DNA of 64,000 bases from Vitellaria paradoxa (lineage: Eukaryota; Streptophyta; Magnoliopsida; Ericales; Sapotaceae), in the NCBI GenBank assembly GCA_019916065.1, contig CM034233.1:45630673-45694672 (forward strand), given 5' to 3'. Position numbers and translations under genes: made by a program. This document shows positions 1 to 10,923 of this stretch, piece after piece; position 1 is the first letter of the stretch; every line of letters starts with the position of its first letter. The notes below the pieces were generated by a model. It worked only from the letters and a program-made list of their open reading frames with translations, was not told where the DNA came from and ran no database searches.

Positions 1-460
1 TGGAAAGAAAACTCAAAGGGATACAACTTTCGTGTTTTAGCCAAAGCCTGAATTCATTGTCTTTAAGGTCAAAATCACGTTGGAAGTTGAGAACAGAAAG
101 TTGTCATGCTGGTACCTCGCGGGAAGGTCTTCCCATGGCCTTCCCGTGGTCTTCTCGCGAGTCAGAGTGGCCTTCCCACATGGCTTAATCTCTCTCAGCT
201 TTTTCCCACAGCCAAGTGCAGTCTTCCTGTGTTCTTCCTGCGTTATTCAATTCCGAACTTATTCAGGACTTCTAGCCACTTTGGAAACTTGATTTTCAAC
301 CTCTTAAAGATTTCTAGCTCCTTTGGAAACTTAATTTTCTGAAACCTTTTAGAGTTCTAATCAACTTAAGACTCCAATGTCTTAGCCTACACTAAGTCTA
401 AAGTACATACAATTCTATTTGATCATAGATTTGCCAATTTACAAATTTAGCCTTAACAAT
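1..460 (+). repeat. Fragment of a forward Athila-type LTR
   Basis: Positions 1-115 match, in sense orientation, a module present in solo LTR A (about 33365-33480) and, inverted, in element I's LTRs (about 1390-1510). It runs from TTGGAAAGAA through TACAACTTTC to GAGAACAGAAAG. A GC-rich inverted repeat follows at 116-161, whose outer arms CTCGCGGGAAG and CTTCTCGCGAG pair over 11 bp with one G-T wobble. From about 200 to 460 I see no match elsewhere in the window. The LTR start lies beyond the left edge. The right edge is an abrupt junction with the truncated LTR of element I. Confidence 0.6.
116..161 (+). promoter_or_regulatory. GC-rich palindrome cassette, GGGAAG/CTTCCC type
   Basis: It holds an outer 11-bp stem plus inner CTTCCC words. 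It sits where solo LTR A carries GGTCCGGACC words, directly downstream of the conserved GACAGAAAG segment. The cassette type therefore differs between otherwise similar LTRs. Function is inferred from position only. Confidence 0.4.
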
Positions 461-465
461 TATTT

Positions 466-1974
466 TCAGACTCACCAGGACACTGAATCAAACACCTAGT
501 GTGCACGAGTATCGACTCATAACTAAGCTTCGATTATAACACAGGTGAATCAATTTCTTAAGAAAACCTCATTTTATGGTTTTAAGAAAATAAGTTTCAA
601 AGCACTAGACCACAAGTGGCCAATCATAACCAAGCTATGATTATAACACAAGTGATTTGATTTCATAAGAAAACCTAATTTTGGTTTTGGAAAAAATGTT
701 TCTAACTCACTGGGACATTAAACCAAATAGTTGGCGTGCACAAGTGAAAACTTATTACCAAGTTATGATTGTAACACGAGTGAGTTGATTTCAAAAGACC
801 TTAGCTTGTTATGAGATTCCAATTAGAAATCAAAAAGGTATTTCGTTAAAAACTATTCTTTTACATTTAAGTTTACCAAACTTCCACACCACCTTCAATG
901 GCTTGAAGCTTAGAACAAACCCTAGCCTAACATGCTTGAACTTTGAGGAGGAAAATATACTCACAAACCATCCATTAATGTAAAATGAAAAGCAAAAAAA
1001 AAAAAAAAAGATATCAAAGTCTAAAGAAATGAAAAGAAATATGAAATAAATCTAAACTTAAAGCATGGAATTGAAATAATTAAATGCGAAGTAACTTATA
1101 TGCATAAACCATAAGAGAGAGAAAAGCAACAACTTACGAAACTTCAACTAAACCTAATGCTTGAGTCTAAATCTTTAACTTAAACATAATGAAAACTCCA
1201 AAAACTCAAAGAAAACTATTAGAAAAATAACCCTCAAAAACTCCTTGAACGGTTGTATAAGTTTCATACATATAGTGGAGATGAAAAACCCTAAAAACAT
1301 AATTCATCCGCGTAAATCAACCCACTGTGGTCTGGACCACCCGTGGGGGTGTCTGGACCATAGTGTCCTTCATCTTCACTTTGTGTTTTGTTTCTAACAA
1401 CTTTCTGTCCTCAAATTCCAAAGTGATTTTGACCTTGAAGACACACAAAAATTGTAGTCCTTCAAGTCTTCTTTCCAACCAAAAAAAAAAAATCAGGTCA
1501 ATCGGAATTGTGAGCAAAAAGTTATGGTTAAAAAATTAACAGGGTGTCAAGCTAGAACTTTAACTGCACACCTCTTCAACCATCTTAAACTTCGGACCAT
1601 TTCCTTCTCCTCAACCACCATGGTAACTGATCTTATTTCTTGGGATGTTGAGGAAGTCTTGAAAGTCATTGGACATGTCGGCATTTTTATCTTCAAGTTG
1701 TTTTCTCTATACATGCCAAGTGTTCGGTGAAATGCCCTAAAAAACACCAAAGCCTATTCTTACACTTCCTTACTCTAGCTTACTTTGACTCCTCTTCACA
1801 TGTACTTTTAGTGTTATTTAGGGCTAAAACACCCAATTATATCACCTGAAACACAAAAACAATAAGAATACATGGAAATGAGATAATGAAGCTAACATTT
1901 TGCCAATAACGAGTAGAATTGTACAATTAGCATGCTCAGTAGATATAGAATTGTGTAATAATGCATACTAATCA
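466..1974 (-). repeat. Element I 3' LTR, truncated
   Basis: It matches the complete LTR at 8094-10063 from about 8515 to its end and stops abruptly near 465, so roughly 420 bp of its U5 side is missing. It ends on the plus strand in ACTAATCA at 1974, next to a CACACCCCC polypurine-tract complement. It contains three ~120-bp repeat units (about 470-800), a palindrome cassette at 1326-1362, and the module shared with solo LTR A. Confidence 0.75.
1326..1362 (-). promoter_or_regulatory. Palindrome cassette, GGTCTGGACC type (element I 3' LTR)
   Basis: Two GTCTGGACCA words flank a CCACCCGTGGGGG core. The counterpart in the 5' LTR is at 9401-9438. The cassette lies on the upstream (U3) side of the TATA-like tract of this LTR in minus orientation. 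Confidence 0.4.
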
Positions 1975-4097
1975 CACCCCCAACTTAGACATTGCTAGTC
2001 CCTAGCAATGCATGCAATTAAACCATGGGGTACAAAAAACAAGCACAGGGACACTCACAATATGTAAGCTCTTATTCAAATCAAACAAAACAAAATAAAA
2101 ACTAACTAAAGTAATGTCCATTTTTGTACGAAACACACGGCCACACTTAACACGTGAGGCAAGCCCTTTAAACCCCTAGGTTCCCCTAGTGGACAAGTAA
2201 GGGCTCACGAGGGTTTGCAGTGATGCTACCTACAAACATCTATGGCATGGTCTCAAGATGTCAAAAAGTGATTAAGATAAAAAATGAATGAAGCTCAAAC
2301 CTAACAAGTCACAAAATCTAAATATCATGTGTAATTCCCAAATGCTAAGCATAAATGCATGGACTACCAAATTATGGAGAGCATCTATACAAGAGTATAA
2401 ACAGAACTAGGTTTTAACTTCAAATACTCACAGGGTACCGTTCATAGAAAGAAATTCACTCCTTAAGAGTTCACACATACCTATTAGCATATAATGCCAT
2501 CCTAGTTGCACATAACCCCATAAACAAGTGAGTGAAACTGAATTGAAGTTTAAAGTGGTCAACTCATAACCACGTTCCAATGCATATGTAAAGGGTTACA
2601 CCAAACAACATACACAAGACCACTACATGCACAATGTAAGAGTTGCTTGCTTAGAATCCACTAGGTCTTTGTTTTAGTTGTAACTTGGTCAGGGATAATG
2701 ATTAACAATGGAAGAGATGAAAATCAAAGCACATGTCTTAGGATAAAGATGCTTAAGTGCGCACAAGTCCCAAACTATCCATTTTCTTTCTAACCCCAAC
2801 AAGGATCCCAACAAGAAGCTTATTCACACTAAATACTACCCTTGGGACAATTGCAAATATTATAAATAATGTACAAGTCCCACAATTTCATAAACAAAAT
2901 GAATGATAACTTTTTTGTTTTTTCTCTTTTTTCTCTTTATCTTTTTCCTTTTTTTCTTTTTTTTTTTGTTTTTTCTTTTTTTTTAAATAATAAAATATAT
3001 AGCAGCTGCATTCTCCATCCAATATTTCCTCTTAATAAGCTCTCAAAAGTTTCCATTCCCAAACCTCCTTCACATCATTGACATCGAGACACTTTCACAA
3101 CCTAAGACGTGAAGATAAGGCTTAAAGTGTGTGAAAAGATTAAAGGATAATATATGAGGTGGGAACCAAGAAATAAATATATATATATATATATATATAT
3201 ATCACACACTTTATTAAAAGGCTTCAAGTTGGTTCCAAGGGTAATTCATAACCAAGAAAGGGCAAGAAGGCTCAAAATAACAAACAGGGCCTAGCATCAC
3301 GTTCAAAGCTCGCAATAACTCATAATATGCTAAGTGAATACTCATATAAGTGTGTGTGATGCAACTTGTGCATTGAAAACCAAAGTGAAGACTATGATTA
3401 TGTACAACCCCTCAAGAAAAAAATAATAGGCTCAAAAGGTCACCATCAAGGAGTATAAGTCTCCACCTAGTCCAAGAATGCTCAATTAACCAATATTAAA
3501 CAAAATCCACTCCTAAGCACATAAGCTTTTCTCCATGATAGTCAAAAATGCACAAGGTCATGACACACTCAACTTGAACTAAGTTTCCTATTAAAGCTTG
3601 AAGAAGACTCACTTATCACTCTCTCACTCAATTTCATGATCAACCAAACCAAAAGAGCTGACATGGAGGTATAAATGTACTAAATTCATGTATTTAAGCT
3701 CAAAGATGCCCAAAAATTTAAAAATTTTGCAAATTTGGCATAGAAGATCATCATACAAACTCTACCCCCCAACATAAACTAAACATTGTCCTCAATGTGA
3801 GAACCATGATGCATATGTAGGTCTGTAGGGTGCAAAGTGAGCATGATGATGAGCATGGAATAATAGCCACAAAAGATACAAATAAGAACATAGCACAAAT
3901 TAAACCAAGCATATGCCAATTATTTAAGCCCCTTAAGGCATCACCCAAAATACCCCCCAGATGAGATTTTAAAACATTCCTAACCACAGCAATTAGATAT
4001 ATGAAGTACCACACTTGGAAGCATAAGACAAAATAAAAGGGAGAGGAAGGATATTACCTCAAGAGCTTCTTTATTTGATGAAAACAAAAGAAACTAT
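1975..4097 (-). other. Element I 3' noncoding region with two polypurine-tract/hairpin modules
   Basis: No convincing gene. On the sense (minus) strand a TTGGGGGTG polypurine tract abuts the LTR. Beside it is the perfect inverted repeat CATTGCTAG-TCC-CTAGCAATG (about 1989-2009). A second module, again a G-tract next to ACATTG-TCCT-CAATGT, lies near 3762-3802. The segment around 2140-2800 is clearly similar to 39100-39830 in element F, which supports common Athila ancestry. A pyrimidine-rich tract (2905-2985) and an AT dinucleotide run (about 3178-3202) are simple repeats. Solo LTR H interrupts the region at 4098. Confidence 0.65.
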
Positions 4098-5802
4098 TGA
4101 TTGTATGCAATCATTACCATTTTTAGCTTCATTTCACATTCTTCTTATGAACATTTTATTAAGTAAAATGCATTTTTATCTTGTTTTGATTACTTCTATT
4201 GTCTTTGAGTGTTTTGTAGGGAAATGGAGGAACATAGCTTAAGGAAGCCAAGTTAGGAGCTAAAAATTGTAATTCGAAAGTGAGTTGTATACCTTGGGCA
4301 CATACATCTTGGGCGCACAAGACTTGGGCGCCCGACTGTGTACATCTTGGGCGCCCACCGAGGCTTGTTTTAGGCTGGACTCTCTTAGGACATTGATTGA
4401 ACACTTGGCAGAGGAGCACCTTGGGCACCTGCCTGTGTTGGATCTTGGGCACCCACAGAGAGCAAAATTCCAACATTTATTCAAGACTTTCATCGAACAC
4501 CTAGGGTCTGCAGTGGCTTGGGCACACACCTAGTGAAGCTTGGGCGCCCGTGACGTTCCTCCAGTAGACTTTTAAAATTAATTTTGAATTGTAATTTTAC
4601 AATTATACCCTTAAGTTGTGTATGCCTATAAATAGGCTAAATACTGATGTATTACGAGACTTTTTTAGAAAACTTTTTCTAGGGTTAGGGTTAGAGTGAA
4701 TGGATACATTTGATTCTATTTTCAAAGTTCTCTTTCGTAGGGTTTACATGTAAGTTTCTTTCTTCTCAATATTTTCAATTTAAAGTACTTCATTTTTGTT
4801 CTTTTTTATCGTTGTTACTTCGTATTTGTTTCTTTTACATTAATGGATGATGTGCAAGTTTATTTTCCTCTTCGTAGTTCGATTATGTTAGGCTAGGGTT
4901 TGTTCTTGGCTTCAAGCCATTGAAGGTGGTGTGGTAGTTTGGTGAACTCAAACGTATAAGATTTTATTTCAATAAAATATATTTTTGATTTCTAATTGGA
5001 ATTTCATAGTAAACTAGAGTTCTTTCAAAATCAACTCACCTGTGTTATAACCATAACTTGGTTACAAGTATTCACTTGTGCACACCAAGCGTTTGGTTCA
5101 ATGTCCCGGTGAGTTAGAAACATATTTTTCAAAACCCAAATTAGGTTTTCTTACGAAATCAAATCACCCGTGTTATGATCATAGCTTGGTTACGATTGGC
5201 TAATCGTGCATACCAAGTGTTTGATTCAATGGCCTGGTGATTTGGAACCTATTCTCTTAAAACCATAACATGAGATTTTCTTGAGAAATCGGCTCACCCG
5301 TGTTACAATCGAAGCCTAGTTACAAGTTGATGCATGTGCACACTAGGTGTTCGATTCAATGTTCCAGTGAATCCGAAACTAATTTTAAAAGCCTCCGCTT
5401 ACGTTGAGTTCCATAAAATAGGTTTTAATGAAATATCTTCTAACCTACCAATGCATGTGCGTTTGTTAGGTTGAGTTACAGATGCGTTTGAGTAAACCAC
5501 TACCCACTACTGGATTTGGTTCGAAGTCAAAATTATCTTAATTATTTTATTTTCAATATTTGCATTTTAATTTAGTATCATAATTCCTTCACTCCATCAT
5601 TCTCAACCCAACCATATTCAAACACCTTGTAAATCTAAAATTAGTTTAAATTAACTTAGGTTCACCTACTAACTAAGAGAACAGGTCTAGAACTTTTAAT
5701 AAAGCCCTCCCTGTGGAGATGACCTCAGTTCTCACCGAGTAACACTACAACCACCCACTTACACTTGAGAGGTAGAACCCAAACACATTTCAGGGTCGGT
5801 CA
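4098..5802 (+). mobile_element. Solo LTR H (Athila-like, same family as element I)
   Basis: It starts TGATTGTATGCAATCA, itself a 6-bp hairpin, and ends CAGGGTCGGTCA. It is flanked by the perfect 5-bp duplication ACTAT (4093-4097 and 5803-5807). There is no primer site downstream and no second LTR, so it is a solo LTR left by LTR-LTR recombination. It carries GGGCGCCC palindromes (4292-4551), a TATA box CTATAAATAG (4626-4635) and three ~128-bp repeat units with stem-loops (5057-5347). From about 4680 to the end it is the inverted counterpart of element I's 5' LTR. Confidence 0.9.
4292..4551 (+). promoter_or_regulatory. Palindrome array, CTTGGGCGCCC type, upstream of TATA
   Basis: Words such as CTTGGGCGCCCAC and CTTGGGCGCACAAG recur about seven times. 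TGGGCGCCCA is a perfect palindrome. The array ends about 75 bp before the TATA box at 4626. The same motif fills the U3 region of the unrelated Tekay-like LTRs at 16371-21243. A role as protein-binding sites is inference. Confidence 0.5.
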
Positions 5803-5807
5803 ACTAT

Positions 5808-6244
5808 ATAAGAGAAAAGTTTTAGAAAGAAAATAAGAGAAAGATAAAATGAAAATAAGATAAGAGAAAGTTAGTACAAAAGAAGAAATAAAAGTAAAAG
5901 AAGAAAATAGGAGAAGAAAATCAAACAAAAACGAAATAAAAAAGTAAGAAAATAAAAAATCTAATCTATTATATACAAATAAAATGAAGACAAAAATAGT
6001 TATCCAACACCCTTTCTATCCCATGCATCCATAAATGGTTTAAAAAATAAAATGTTCTCTTCGGACCCATGAAACACCGCAGATGGATGCTCTTTGAGTG
6101 TAAAACACACTGAGGGATGAAAGGCCAAGTCAGGTTCTTGAAACCTCAAATGTGGCTAAAGTGTAAGTGTGGGTGTGGACATGGTGGGCTCAATTAATCT
6201 CTCGACACCCAAGAAATCTACAGATGTGGAAATGGTGGGTTTAA
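5808..6244 (-). other. Element I internal spacer, purine-rich
   Basis: About 5815-5960 is almost purely A and G on the plus strand, hence pyrimidine-rich in the element's sense RNA. No ORF or domain was recognised. It lies between the gag remnant and the insertion point of solo LTR H. Confidence 0.5.
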
Positions 6245-7690
6245 TTATCTCTCAATACCAAAAAAGTCAATGTAAGCTTTCCCTATGTCTACTACCTCTC
6301 CCCAGTGATGGTCGGTCTCATAGTAGTCACTCGCAATTCCCGTAGTAAGGCTCTCGGATGGGACTAAGCCAAGAGATGAGAGGTGTGCACCACTTTCAAC
6401 CTCGATTGTGTAGTGAAGTGAACTAGGGTCAACGTACTCAATGATGTGTTCCTTGAGATATGTGACATTCAAATGCTCAGTTTGAGTCAAAGGACTCTCA
6501 ATAAAGTTTGGGGTGACTTACCAAAAAATAAATAAATAAAGTTTGGGGTGGTCCGGGTAGGTTGAGCGTCAAACTTGGTAGTAGGAAAGAATTGCATGTC
6601 TCCCTGACTCTCAATAAGTGGTAGAGAAATATCTTGTGTGGGAGAGTCCATAGAGAAATAAGGAAGATGCTCATTCTAAACGTTATCCCCAATGTAGTTA
6701 AGGCAATAGTCCCACTCAGTGCCTATGGTAGTGCTTGAGGTCAATGACTCAGTCATGTTCACTTGACCTTTTGGCTTTAGGAGTGTTTGTGTAAGGAGTT
6801 TACCGCTTGGAGTGGTGCTCATTGCTTATGTCAACCTAGAAATTTGCCCTTTGATGTCATCTAAAGCTCGATTCAAATTGTTATTGATGCTCAACTGCTA
6901 TTGCATGACTTGATGAAGAATTTGCTCAATAGGCCTCTTTTGTGCAGGTTGAAATGCAATAGGATTGAGCTATTGGTATTGAGGTGGTGGTGGAGGAATG
7001 TGTTCCTTATCCAATGTAAATTGTGCATCATTAAGTTTACTAGGCCAATAATCCTGGAGTTCCTTAGAATGGCCCTCAATGAATAGAATAAACTTAGGAT
7101 AGGCAGAATTCAAATAATCAGTCTCCACACATACGCTACTTCTAAAGGATAGATCATGGAGATCAAGCGAAGTATGAGCGTGTAGGAAAGGTTCAGTGTG
7201 GCTTTCAAGTGCATGAGATTCAAAATTAGGCTCAAGTCTTCCTAGTGGCCTACTGTGTTCATAGAAAAGTTCTAAGAATGAGCATGCCTCACCCAAGGTA
7301 AGGTCAAGAAATACCCTACCCAATGCTATATCAAATGCCTGGTGTAACTGACAAGATAGAGTATCATATAATATGGCTACAATGTCCCCTAATTCTAATT
7401 CATGACTTGGGAAAATGTCCAAAAGTATATTAAATCTCTCCCAACATTTATAAAATATTTCAGCTCTCTTGTGATAAAAATTTTTAATTTGAAAGCCATG
7501 GGTGAAGGTTTGATGAATGAAGAGAAATTTTTCAATAAAAGCTTGACAGCATTATTCTCAAGTAGTCCATTCACCAAAATCATAACACTAGTGACTAGCC
7601 ACACTTTATGAAGACAAAGGGAAAAACATGAACCTAATTCTCTCACTCTTTTTAGCATCATCACATAAGCCACACACTACCTCAAACCTA
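6245..7690 (-). pseudogene. Athila-like gag remnant of element I
   Basis: Gag would form the particle that packages element RNA. Several minus-strand frames together read like Athila gag. In the longest piece (7422-6970) a segment with FYKCWERFN, PSHE and a YDTL motif corresponds to the WERFKTLL/PHHG/FYSSL block of the gag proteins in elements F and K. A proline-rich stretch and a low-complexity tail (6490-6245) follow. Frameshifts and stops separate the pieces and no start codon is clear. I found no zinc knuckle and no pol motifs. Divergence from F and K is large, so this is a distinct Athila subgroup or a long-decayed derivative. Confidence 0.55.
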
Positions 7691-8069
7691 TCGAGATGAA
7701 GACATGGGTCTTCCTCCTCATGCCCAAAGAATTGGGGAAACATACTATAGGTATCTAATGCAAAATCATATCCAAAAAGGCCACCGAGATACTGATGTAA
7801 TCTTGGGTATCAAAAGGGTCATGTACAAAATCACCAACATCTATGTCCAAGATTGGAAAATAAAAAAGAAAACAAAATGAGAAAAGAAAAAAACTACACT
7901 AAAATGCAACCTAAGTTAACTAGCATGCGAGGTAGATTATATGATATGCAAATGAATATATAACAATGCAAAAGAAAGAAAACCACTAATAAAGAGATAG
8001 AGAAAAGAAAGAATTCATTCAATTTCTCAAGTGAACTCCCTTGACTTCCAAGTCTAGAACTTATTGCCC

Positions 8070-8087
8070 TCCCTGGCAACGGTGCCA
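8070..8087 (-). other. Primer-binding site of element I (tRNA-Asp-like)
   Basis: On the minus strand it reads TGGCACCGTTGCCAGGGA, a few bases beyond the LTR end GGGTTCGTCA. It differs by two bases from the complement of the plant tRNA-Asp 3' end usual for Athila elements. It fixes the minus orientation and marks 8094-10063 as the 5' LTR. Confidence 0.8.
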
Positions 8088-8093
8088 AAAACT

Positions 8094-10063
8094 TGACGAA
8101 CCCTAAAATATGTTTGGGTTCTACCTCTTAAATGCAAGAGAGTGATTAGTGCTTTACTTGGTGAGAACTGAGGTCATCTTCATAGGGAGAGCTTTGTTAA
8201 AAGCTCTAGACTTGTTCTCTTAGTTAGTAGGTGAACCTATATTACTCTAAACTAATTTTGAATTTATAAGGTGCTTAAGTCTGGTTGGGTTGAGAATGAT
8301 GGAGTGAAGGAATTGTGATATTAATTTAAAATACAAATATTGAAAATAAAATAACTAAAATAATCTTAGCTTCAAACCAAATCTAGTAGTGGGCAGTGGT
8401 TTACTCAAATGCATTTGTAACTCAACCTAACAAACGCACATGCATTGTTAGGTCGGAAGACATTTCATTAAAACCTAGTTTACGGAACTTAAGGTAAGCG
8501 GAGTATTTTGAAATTAGTTTCGGACTCACTGGGGTATTGAATCAAACACTTAGTGTACACGAGCATCAACTTATAACTAGACTTCGATTATAACACTAGT
8601 GAATTGATTTCTTAAGAAAACCTCATGTTATGGTTTTAAGAAAATAAGTTCCAAATCACCAGGTCATTAAATCAAACACTTGGTATGCACGAGTGGCCAA
8701 TTGTAACCAAGCTATGATTATAACACGGGTGATTTGATTTCATATGAAAACATAATTTGGGTTTTGAAAAATATGTTTCTAACTCACCGGGACATTGAAC
8801 CAAATAGTTGGTGTGCATAAATGAAAACTTGTTACCAAGTTATGGTTGTAACATGGGTGAGTTGATTTCGAAAGAACCCTATCTTACTATGAGATTCCAA
8901 TTAGAAACCAAAAAGGTATTTCATTAAAAAATATTCTTTTACATTTGAGTTCACTAAACTATCACACCACCTTCAATGGCTTGAAGCCAAGAAGAAACCC
9001 TAGCCTAACATGCTTGAACTTCAAAGAGAAAATATACTCGCAAACCATCCATTAATGTAAAATGAAAAGCAAAAACAAAAGAAGATATTAAAGTCTAAAG
9101 AAATGAAAAGAAATATGAAATAAATCTAAACTAAAGCATGGAATTGAAATAATTAAATACGAATTAAGTTACACGCGTAAACCGTAAGAGAAAAAAAAGC
9201 GAACACCTTACGAAACTTCATCTAAACCTAATGCTTGAATCCAAATATTTAACTTAAACGTAATGCAAACACCCTAAAACTTAAAGAAAACTATTAGAAA
9301 AATAACCCTCAAAAACTCCTTGAACGGTTGTATAAGTTTCATATATATAGTGGAGATGAAAAACCCTAAAAACCTAATTCATCCGTGCAAATCAACCCGC
9401 TGTGGTCCGAGCCACCCATGGGGGTGTCTAGACCACAGTATCCTTCATCTTCGCTTCGTGTTTTGCTTCTAATAGCTTTCTATCCTCAAATTCCAAAGCA
9501 ATTTTGACCTTGAAGATGATGGATTCAGCTTTGGCTAAAACACAAAAGTTGTAGCTCTTCAAATCTTCTTTCCAACCCAAAAGGAATTAGGTCAATCGGA
9601 GTTGTGAGCAAAAAGTTATGATAAAAAACTGACAAGGTATCAAGCTAGAACTTTAACTGCACACACTTCACCCATCTTGAACTTTGGACCATTTCCTTCT
9701 CCTCAGCCACCATGGTAACTGATCTTGGATCTTAGGATGTTGAGAAAGTCTTAAAGTCATTGGACATGTCGGCATTTTTGTCTTCAAGTTGTTTTCTCCA
9801 TGCGTGCCAAGTGTTCGGTAAAATGCCCCAAAGACACCAAAGCCTATTCTTGCACTTTCTTACTCCAGCTTGCTTTGGCTCCTTCTCATATGCACTCTTA
9901 GTGTTATTTAGGGCTAAAACACCAAATTATATTACCTAAAACACAAAACAACAAGAATGCATAGAAATGAGATAATTAAGCTAACATTTTGCCAATAACA
10001 AGTAGAATTGCATAATTAGCATGCTCAATAGATATAGATTTGTGCAATAACGCATACTAATCA
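8094..10063 (-). repeat. Element I 5' LTR (complete, 1970 bp)
   Basis: It runs from TGACGAACCC to ACTAATCA on the plus strand, so in sense it is TGATTAG...GTTCGTCA. The TATA-like tract TATATATA is at 9342-9349 with the palindrome cassette (9401-9438) just upstream. Three ~120-bp direct repeat units at about 8515-8870 contain TTCGATTATAACAC/TATGATTATAACAC and TTGGTATGCACGAG-like words. The copy is collinear with 466-1974 and inverted relative to 4680-5802. Confidence 0.85.
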
Positions 10064-10067
10064 GGGA

Positions 10068-10923
10068 CACTATAGGAAAAGCAAGTATAGGCGAGGAACA
10101 TTTTCCTCACTAAAGTCTTTTTTTTCCCTCGCTAAAAACTATAGGTGAGGGAAAATATTCCTCGCGTATTTCCTCGTCTATGCTCGGTCGCCTATACTTT
10201 TTACCGAGGAAATTATAATTTCTCACCTATAGTGACTTTTAGTGAGGAAAAATTTATGTCACCTTTGCCTATACTTTTAGCGAGGAAATTGAATTTCCTC
10301 GCCTATAGCATCTTTTAGCGAGGAAACTATTTTGTCACCTATAGCGGCTTTTAGCGAGGAAGAAGTTAAGTTGCCAATGCCTACATCTTTTGGCGAGGGA
10401 ATTATATTTTCCTCACCTAAAGTCACCTTTAGCGAGGAAGTAGTTTCGTTGCCAATTGTAAGTTTTTGCAAAGAAAGTACCATTTTCTTGCCTATATTTA
10501 ATTTTTGTGAGAAAATTTGGCCATCGCCTTTGCTTGGCCGAGTGCAATAAGAAGGATTTTAGTGAGGAAAAAAGTTACTTTTAGCGAGGAAATATGTCCC
10601 TCACTAAAAGTACTAGTTAAAAAATAATTTTTTTAAATATATAATTTTCCAAAAAAATACCTGTTACAGTAATAATCCAACAAAAAAAATCTATTACAAT
10701 AATAAATCAAACATAAAATAAACCTATTACAATGTATACCAAACATATTATACATGCTACAACATTAAAATCGAATGTACAAATTATCATATTTTAAAAG
10801 TTAACTCAACAATCCAACAACAAACATCAAAATTTAAAAAACAAAACCAAAATATTAAGATTGCGTGCAAATAAAATAAACAAAAATAAATCCAAGTTCA
10901 AAATTAACTATTAATGTCTAACA
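10068..10923. repeat. CACTA left terminal and subterminal repeats plus AT-rich spacer
   Basis: From the terminal CACTA to about 10620 the unit TTTTAGCGAGGAAA and its complement TTTCCTCGCCTATAG recur many times in both orientations. Such arrays are the transposase-binding regions of CACTA elements. From 10621 to 10923 the DNA is AT-rich with no gene. It would be the 3' flank of the tnpA-like gene. Confidence 0.85.

Larger units (their letters stand above)
466..10063 (-). mobile_element. Element I: non-autonomous, gag-only Athila-like LTR retrotransposon
   Basis: Two minus-oriented LTRs (466-1974, truncated, and 8094-10063, complete) flank an internal region. A primer site is next to the right LTR and a polypurine tract next to the left one. 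With solo LTR H (4098-5802) removed, the interior is about 4.4 kb. It holds a gag remnant, but no protease, reverse transcriptase or integrase motif could be read. Its 3' noncoding region matches that of Athila element F (39005-40400). This resembles the described TR-GAG class. No target duplication can be checked because the left LTR is truncated and the CACTA element sits 4 bp beyond the right LTR. Confidence 0.75.

Noticed and set aside
2869..3081. Small plus-strand frame with many Phe codons
   Set aside because: It is the translation of a pyrimidine-rich tract inside element I's 3' noncoding region and has no gene context.
3751..4014. Hydrophobic 87-codon minus frame that could be read as a membrane protein
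   Set aside because: It covers the polypurine-tract/hairpin module and has no counterpart in element F.
4681..4697. Telomere-like AGGGTTAGGGTTAG
   Set aside because: Only two units inside an LTR; AAACCCTA-type words are common in plant promoters and LTRs.
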